NCBI RefSeq assembly: GCF_900111995.1
Contig: NZ_FOKF01000022.1
Coordinates: forward strand, 1 to 64,000
Reading direction: 5' to 3'
Source of the DNA: Collimonas sp. OK607
GTDB taxonomy: Bacteria > Pseudomonadota > Gammaproteobacteria > Burkholderiales > Burkholderiaceae_D
Length of the DNA stretch: 64,000 bases
The notes under the pieces were generated by a model. That model was not told the DNA's origin. It saw only the letters and a list, made by a program, of their open reading frames with translations, and did no database searches. The stretch's first letter is position 1. Every line of letters begins with the position of its first letter. Position numbers and translations under genes: made by a program. Positions 58,799 to 64,000 of the stretch are shown here, piece after piece.

Positions 58799-59020
58799 GT
58801 TTACTCCTCCAGTTTTTTGGTACGGCTTCACGACAAAGTAAGACAACTACACCATTTCACCTGCATCCATTCATCCCAAATGGGTGGATTGCCGGCCAAT
58901 ACTGCGTAATGCATTTCTTTTCGCTGCCCTTTTTTATTCTTGGAGAAGTGCCGGGGCTGGTTTGCTGCTTAGTTGTTTCTTCTGATGAATTCTAAATTAA
59001 TTAGTTTGTTGATCAAAAGA

Positions 59021-59048
59021 AAAAGCGGACCGAGGTCCGCTTTTTTTT
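59021..59048. terminator. Bidirectional terminator downstream of adk
   Basis: AAAAGCGGAC (59021-59030) / GTCCGCTTTT (59035-59044) with a 4-nt loop and T tracts on both strands (T8 on plus; TTTTTCTTTT on minus). Ends adk transcription and separates it from hppA. Confidence 0.85.
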
Positions 59049-59055
59049 ATGCTTC

Positions 59056-59814
<759 letters not shown>

Positions 59815-59944
59815 TTATATCACGCTATCTTTGCATGAAACTTACCATACAATTTTACCAAACAGCCAGCCCGAAGCACTATTTCTGTTGGTTCAACGAT
59901 AAATTTCCGGCATTTATTTGACACTTAAGCGACACTTTCACACT

Positions 59945-60721
59945 TTATTCGGCACTAAAAAAACGCCTCACCCGCTCCAGATCTTCCGGCGTATCGACGC
60001 CTACCGCGGGCGCCGCCGGTGCGATATGGACCGCAATCGGGTAGCCATGCCAAAGCACGCGTAATTGCTCCAGCGCTTCGATCTGTTCCAACGGCGACAC
60101 CGCCAGCGTCGGATAGGTTTGCAAAAAACCATTGCTGTATGCATACAGGCCGATATGCCGCAACGGCAAGTAGGCGGCCGGCAAATCTTCTCGCGACTGC
60201 GCAAAACCATCCCGATGCCAGGGAATTGTCGCCCGTGAAAAATACAGGGCGCGCCCAGCCTGGTTCAAGACCACCTTGACCACATTCGGATTGAAGGCGT
60301 CGGCCGCAGAATCGATCGCGTGCGCCGCGGTCGCCATCGGCACCTCGCCTGTGATCTGCGCCGCGGTAGCTGCGATCAGCGCCGGATCGATCATGGGTTC
60401 GTCGCCTTGGACGTTGACCACCACCGCATCAGCGGCCAGTCCTAACGCTGCAGCTACTTCGGCAATGCGGTCGGTGCCGGACGGATGATCGGCGCGTGTG
60501 AGCCGCGCGGCGATGCCGTGCTGGGCGCACACCGCCAGGATTTCCGCATGATCGGTAGCCACGATCACCTGTGCAGCTCCCGATTGCGCAGCACGCTCGG
60601 CGGTGCGCACGATCATCGGCTTGCCGCCGATATCGGCCAGCGGTTTATTCGGCAGCCGAGTTGACGCCAGCCGCGCCGGAATGATGACGGTGAAAGGTCT
60701 GGTCGGATTCACAATATCCAC
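59945..60721 (-). CDS. kdsB: CMP-Kdo synthetase (3-deoxy-manno-octulosonate cytidylyltransferase)
   Basis: 258 residues. Activates Kdo with CTP for LPS core assembly. Motifs: [20 protein letters not shown] (about 12-31, nucleotide loop), [24 protein letters not shown] (about 78-94), [14 protein letters not shown] (about 101-114, Mg Asp), [23 protein letters not shown]. Follows ycaR by 12 bp and ends the exbB-exbD-lpxK-ycaR-kdsB run. Works after kdsA (11.2 kb). Confidence 0.96.
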   Translation of the reverse strand: MDIVNPTRPFTVIIPARLASTRLPNKPLADIGGKPMIVRTAERAAQSGAAQVIVATDHAEILAVCAQHGIAARLTRADHPSGTDRIAEVAAALGLAADAVVVNVQGDEPMIDPALIAATAAQITGEVPMATAAHAIDSAADAFNPNVVKVVLNQAGRALYFSRATIPWHRDGFAQSREDLPAAYLPLRHIGLYAYSNGFLQTYPTLAVSPLEQIEALEQLRVLWHGYPIAVHIAPAAPAVGVDTPEDLERVRRFFSAE

Positions 60722-60733
60722 AATACGCGCCGC

Positions 60734-60928
60734 TTATGCTGCCGGCGCCGCATCTGCAGCCGGACTGGTCAGGTCACGCGCCTGATCGGCCCACATGATA
60801 GGGATGCCGTCGCGGATCGGATAGGCCAGCTTGTCGGCGTTGCAAATCAGTTCCTGTGCTTTCTTGTCGTAATGCAGCGGCCCTTTGCAGATCGGGCAAA
60901 CCAGGATGTCAAGCAGTTGGGTGTCCAC
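60734..60928 (-). CDS. ycaR: Trm112-like protein, UPF0434 (YcaR)
   Basis: 64 residues. [20 protein letters not shown] gives CxxC; the second CxxC of zinc-ribbon Trm112 proteins is replaced ([19 protein letters not shown] holds one Cys), as usual in bacterial YcaR. Between lpxK and kdsB as in E. coli, and overlapping the end of lpxK by 20 bp. Role not known with certainty; Trm112 relatives activate methyltransferases. Confidence 0.93.
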   Translation of the reverse strand: MDTQLLDILVCPICKGPLHYDKKAQELICNADKLAYPIRDGIPIMWADQARDLTSPAADAAPAA

Positions 60929-61973
60929 GGAGTTTCTCCAGAATTTGATGTATTTGATGCTGTATTTGATGAGACAGCGCAGCGTCGATCTGAGCCGTCA
61001 CGGGAACGACCCAGATTCTCGGATCGTTCCTGATCGCCTCTATTTGCCGACATTTTACTGCATCCTTTTCCGTAATCAGGATGAGCTCTGCCTGCAGCGC
61101 CGCAAATGGGTTGTCGGAAAAATCATGATGATCAGGCAAGGCCAGTGTCTCAAATACCAATCCGGCCGCGGTCAGCATCGAAAAAAACCGTTGCGGATTA
61201 CCGATGCCGGCAGCGGCGGTAATCCGCAAGGCAGGTTCCCGCAGGCTGGCCAGCGCCCTCACCTGGTTCGCATCGCCAAGCTGCACCGCCTGCTCGCCAA
61301 CCAGCTGCATGCGGACGGTCGAAGCCGGCATCGAGGCTGGAATGGTGGCGGCATTCACCACCGTAAAATCACGCCGGCGCGAAGGCGGTTCACGCAAGGG
61401 ACCGGCCGGCAGCAGCCAGCCGTTGCCGACACCGCGCGCATCGAACAGGACGATTTCGATATCTCGTTGCAGACGATAATGTTGCAATCCATCGTCCGAC
61501 AGAATCAGATTAACCTCGGGATGCGCCTGCAACAAGGCCTTGGCGGCGGCCACCCGATCGCGGCCCACCACCAAAGGACACTGCGCGCGGCCGGCAATCA
61601 ACAAAGGCTCGTCCCCCACTTCGGCCGCCAGCGATGTTTCGCTCACATGGCGTATAGCGGGTTGTCCGGCGCCGGACTGCGCAGCATAACCGCGCGAGAT
61701 CACGCCGGGCACGTAGCCAGCTTCCCGCAACGCTTGCACCAGCCAGATCGTCAGCGGTGTCTTGCCGGTGCCGCCGACAAAAATATTGCCGACCACGATC
61801 ACCGGTACCGGCAAGCGGGTACTGGCTTGCCAGCCGGCTGCATACAAACGGCGCCGCAGTGTCGCCACCAGGCCGAACAAGAGCGACAGCGGCCACAACA
61901 GACATGCCAGCAGACCGCGCCGTTGCCAGGCCGCGCTCAGCGTCGATTCAAGCGAAGATTTATTTGTGGCCAC
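60909..61973 (-). CDS. lpxK: Tetraacyldisaccharide 4'-kinase
   Basis: 354 residues from a GTG at 61973 ([20 protein letters not shown]), overlapping the exbD end by 14 bp. The frame is open upstream inside exbD but is not LpxK-like there. Phosphorylates the lipid A disaccharide precursor at the inner membrane. N-terminal membrane-binding helix (about 17-45), P-loop [19 protein letters not shown] (about 58-76), [42 protein letters not shown] (about 142-173, Walker B), and C-terminal [11 protein letters not shown] and [11 protein letters not shown]. Complete. Confidence 0.94.
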   Translation of the reverse strand: MATNKSSLESTLSAAWQRRGLLACLLWPLSLLFGLVATLRRRLYAAGWQASTRLPVPVIVVGNIFVGGTGKTPLTIWLVQALREAGYVPGVISRGYAAQSGAGQPAIRHVSETSLAAEVGDEPLLIAGRAQCPLVVGRDRVAAAKALLQAHPEVNLILSDDGLQHYRLQRDIEIVLFDARGVGNGWLLPAGPLREPPSRRRDFTVVNAATIPASMPASTVRMQLVGEQAVQLGDANQVRALASLREPALRITAAAGIGNPQRFFSMLTAAGLVFETLALPDHHDFSDNPFAALQAELILITEKDAVKCRQIEAIRNDPRIWVVPVTAQIDAALSHQIQHQIHQILEKLRGHPTA

Positions 61974-62403
61974 TAGTTTGCGCAGCAAACGTGATCTTGT
62001 CGAAACCAGCCAGACGCGCGGCTTCCAGTACATTGATCACGGTCTGGTGGGTCGCCATGGCGTCGGCGTTGATGATTACCACCGGGTCGCCTTTCGATTG
62101 GCCAGACTCACTGCCGGCCTGCGCAGCATTCTTCAGATCTAGCGCCAATGAGGCCGCATCTTTCGACGACACCTGCACATTGTTGACTGCGTATTGCCCC
62201 TGCGGATTGACTGCCACGTTGATTTCCAGCGGCTGCACCATGGCCTTGTCGGCATCGGCAGTCGGCAAGGTAATTTGCAGCGCAGTGAATTTGCTGTAGC
62301 TGGTGGTGACCATCAGGAAAATCACGATCACCAGCAGTACGTCGATAAACGGAATCAGGTTGATTTCGGGGTCCTCGCGACCCTTGCCTTTACGAAAGTT
62401 CAT
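61960..62403 (-). CDS. exbD: Biopolymer transport protein ExbD
   Basis: 147 residues: MNFRKGKGREDPEINLIPFI at the start, TM about 18-40 with the essential Asp in INLIPFIDVLLVIVIFLMV, then a periplasmic domain (VVNPQGQYAV; SKGDPVVIINADAMATHQTVI). With ExbB it forms the proton-driven stator that energises TonB-dependent uptake. exbB lies 2 bp upstream and lpxK overlaps the end: one operon. Confidence 0.94.
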   Translation of the reverse strand: MNFRKGKGREDPEINLIPFIDVLLVIVIFLMVTTSYSKFTALQITLPTADADKAMVQPLEINVAVNPQGQYAVNNVQVSSKDAASLALDLKNAAQAGSESGQSKGDPVVIINADAMATHQTVINVLEAARLAGFDKITFAAQTSGHK

Positions 62404-62405
62404 GT

Positions 62406-63011
62406 TTATTTACGCGCGCCGTGAACAGTATCGACAAATTTTACCGCCTGCTGCTCCATATCCACGACGAAGCTATCCACCAACGCCCGGAAATGGCGAT
62501 AGAAAATCAGTGCCGGCATGGCAATCGCCAGGCCGAAACCGGTGTTGTACAGGGAAACCGAAATGCCATGGCCAAGTTGTGCAGGATCGGCGCCGGCGCC
62601 ATTGGTTGCGCCAAAAATTTCGATCATGCCAACCACGGTGCCGAACAAACCCATCAACGGCGCCAGCGAGGCAATGGTGCCGAGCGTGGTCAGGAAACGT
62701 TCCAGTTCATGTGCCGTGGCCTGGCCGGCTTCTTCAATCGACTCTTTCATCAGGTCGCGCGGCGCGTCGACGTTACGCAGGCCGGCAGCCAGCACCCGTC
62801 CCAGTGGCGAATTGGTTTCCAGATTGGTAAGAACTTCAGTATTGATCTTGCCGTTGTGATAAACCCGTATCACTTCTTGCAGTAACTGCGGCGGCAAAAT
62901 GCGCGGCCGGCGTAGATAAACCAGACGTTCGATAATCAATGCGGTGGCAATGACGGAGGCAATTAACAAAAACCAGATCGGCCAGCCCGCAGCTTGAATA
63001 ATGGCAAACAA
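62406..63011 (-). CDS. exbB: Biopolymer transport protein ExbB
   Basis: 201 residues from a TTG at 63011 (MFAIIQAAGWPIWFLLIASV), preceded by AAGGAG at 6 nt; the frame runs further upstream but those codons are not ExbB-like. Three TM segments (about 10-32, 105-130, 150-175); conserved LRNVDAPRDLMKESIEEAGQ, TLGTIASLAPLMGLFGTVVG and the pore-lining Thr/Glu. Forms the stator pentamer with ExbD. No tonB gene is in the window. Confidence 0.93.
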   Translation of the reverse strand: MFAIIQAAGWPIWFLLIASVIATALIIERLVYLRRPRILPPQLLQEVIRVYHNGKINTEVLTNLETNSPLGRVLAAGLRNVDAPRDLMKESIEEAGQATAHELERFLTTLGTIASLAPLMGLFGTVVGMIEIFGATNGAGADPAQLGHGISVSLYNTGFGLAIAMPALIFYRHFRALVDSFVVDMEQQAVKFVDTVHGARK

Positions 63012-63705
63012 AAGAAACTCCTTGGTGAAATCGCATTCAATATCGACAAATGCCGATGAGGGGTTCATCAGCATGGATGCAGAATGTAACTTGTTGAAGG
63101 CTTGTGAGCAAGCGCGAGTAGCGTTGCGGAGTGGAAATTTTTTACGGTTGATTTCACTGCCATCAAGTGCGGCGCCGAGTTCCACACAAATTATGTGAAC
63201 AAGATTGTGGACAAGTACTTAACTCATCAGTGAAGTCCATGATTTCAAAGGTTTTTTTCATGCTGCATCAAAAACGTGCAGGCTTTGCCGACGATGCGCG
63301 GCAAAAGTTCTCCACAGATTTTGGGGATAACTTTGTGTACAAGCACACTTGAATCACACGAAGTCCTTGATTGGAAACACCTTTTCGCTACTGTTGCGGA
63401 TCGCTTGAAATGCGCCTGAAACAGCCTTTTACAGATAGCGGCAGCATTTTTTTTCATCTTTCATGGTCGTTTTATCATGGCCCGGCCTGCGGATATCCAC
63501 AAGCCCGCGCGTTTCCATAGTTACCCACAGATTATGTGGATAAGCTTGTGCGCAAGCGCACTGCAATCTAGGCAAGCCTTTGATTTGTTTCGCTTTTCCA
63601 TTGATGTTCAGCGACCGTGCTTTACAATGTCAACGCTCGGCCGAATCACTCGCGATAATCACACGCAAATGATCACACGCAAATAAAGACTCCTTGAAAG
63701 CCCGT
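63012..63705. other. Divergent intergenic region between exbB and xseA
   Basis: 694 bp with no gene I can support. It contains six DnaA-box-like nonamers between 63206 and 63543 and several T- and A-rich tracts (for example T8 near 63448 and T7 near 63252). The promoters of exbB and xseA must lie here. The short plus-strand frames in it lack ribosome sites. Confidence 0.5.
63206..63543. promoter_or_regulatory. Cluster of DnaA-box-like sites
   Basis: Compared with TTATCCACA: perfect box on the minus strand at 63535-63543 (TGTGGATAA); single-mismatch boxes at 63206-63214 (TGTGGACAA, minus), 63308-63316 (TTCTCCACA), 63322-63330 (TGGGGATAA, minus), 63493-63501 (ATATCCACA) and 63521-63529 (TTACCCACA). 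Six in 338 bp is far above chance: expecting two strands and 28 allowed words, less than 0.1 would occur. No dnaA, dnaN or gyrB gene is near, so I do not call an origin. Confidence 0.55.
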
Positions 63706-64000
63706 ATGAATTTTTCCAGCACCAGCGACAACCATTCCAGCGGACCGCCAGTACTCACTGTCTCCGCCTTGAATCAAGCTGTTGCGCGCATGCTGGAACG
63801 CAGTTTCCCGCTGGCCTGGGTCTCGGGCGAGATATCGAATTTCAAAAGCTATGCCTCCGGCCACTGGTATTTCACGCTGAAGGACGACGCGGCGCAAGTG
63901 CGTGGCGTGATGTTCAAGGGCCGTGCCCAGCATGCCGGCTTCACGCCGCGCGACGGCGACAAGGTTGAAGTGCGGGCGCTGGTAACGCTGTATGCAGCAC
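63706..64000 (+). CDS. xseA: Exodeoxyribonuclease VII large subunit, 5' part (cut by window end)
   Basis: 98 codons from the ATG at 63706 to the window edge. [20 protein letters not shown] and [39 protein letters not shown] are the N-terminal OB-fold of XseA. The enzyme degrades single-stranded DNA processively from both ends with XseB. A TTG at 63694 in the same frame is an alternative start. The catalytic C-terminal part is outside the window. Confidence 0.93.
   Translation, partial: MNFSSTSDNHSSGPPVLTVSALNQAVARMLERSFPLAWVSGEISNFKSYASGHWYFTLKDDAAQVRGVMFKGRAQHAGFTPRDGDKVEVRALVTLYAA

Noticed and set aside
63206-63543. Calling the DnaA-box cluster the chromosomal origin
   Set aside because: No dnaA, dnaN, gyrB, rpmH or parAB gene nearby and no skew information in a 64-kb window; recorded only as a cluster of boxes.

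Overview
The window looks like a chromosomal segment of a betaproteobacterium of the order Burkholderiales, most likely family Oxalobacteraceae (Collimonas, Herbaspirillum, Janthinobacterium or Herminiimonas type). The evidence is the gene content and order: ilvBNC; an ECF sigma factor followed by DUF3619, DUF3106 and RDD genes; pyrG-kdsA-eno-ftsB; exbB-exbD-lpxK-ycaR-kdsB-adk; a Burkholderia-type porin; and LPS (Kdo, lipid A) genes. The genus is inferred from protein character only, because no 16S gene is present.

Layout. 1-0.35 kb: 3' end of an IS1182-type transposase, meeting ilvC tail to tail. 0.36-3.7 kb: ilvB-ilvN-ilvC (branched-chain amino acid synthesis) on the minus strand. 4.3-6.6 kb: an ECF sigma factor with three small envelope genes. 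6.6-9.7 kb: a REPIN-like repeat, a DUF455 ferritin-like gene, gamma carbonic anhydrase, hslO, ftsB. 9.8-13.7 kb: eno, kdsA, pyrG. 14.0-23.8 kb: a drug/metal efflux block (MFS pump, outer-membrane factor, adaptor, RND pump, response regulator, sensor kinase). 23.9-27.2 kb: the SRP RNA (ffs), ubiD and a lytic transglycosylase behind a long leader. 27.2-30.9 kb: livFGMH branched-chain amino acid ABC transporter without a binding protein, preceded by a small ORF ending in a terminator hairpin. 31.5-33.0 kb: ispH and an SlpA-type FKBP.

33.1-45.9 kb is an accessory island. It appears to have replaced the middle of radC: a candidate radC start codon lies at 33147 and the radC 3' end at 45939. Long degenerate repeats stand at both sides (33.2 kb; 44.15-44.46 kb), with a PucR/CdaR-type regulator remnant, an IS1182 fragment and orphan coding debris on the right. 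Its cargo is a complete LacI-controlled sugar system: porin, ABC transporter (ATPase, two permeases, binding protein), a LacI regulator, and, divergently, a fumarase/aspartase-superfamily lyase and a glucokinase. Four near-identical palindromic operators lie in the control regions, two of them placed directly after strong sigma70-type promoters. The pairing of a C-N/C-O lyase with a glucokinase, and the absence of any glycosidase, suggests an unusual glucose conjugate as the substrate. This is the best candidate for an undescribed pathway.

46.2-64.0 kb returns to housekeeping genes: rpmB-rpmG, quinone oxidoreductase with a divergent LysR regulator, fatty acid desaturase, MscS channel, rsmB, purN, a barstar-like inhibitor next to a secreted barnase-like RNase, a patatin, a MITE-like element, a proton-pumping pyrophosphatase fused to a C-terminal OmpA-like domain, adk, kdsB, ycaR, lpxK, exbD, exbB, and the start of xseA. 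A cluster of DnaA-box-like nonamers lies between exbB and xseA.
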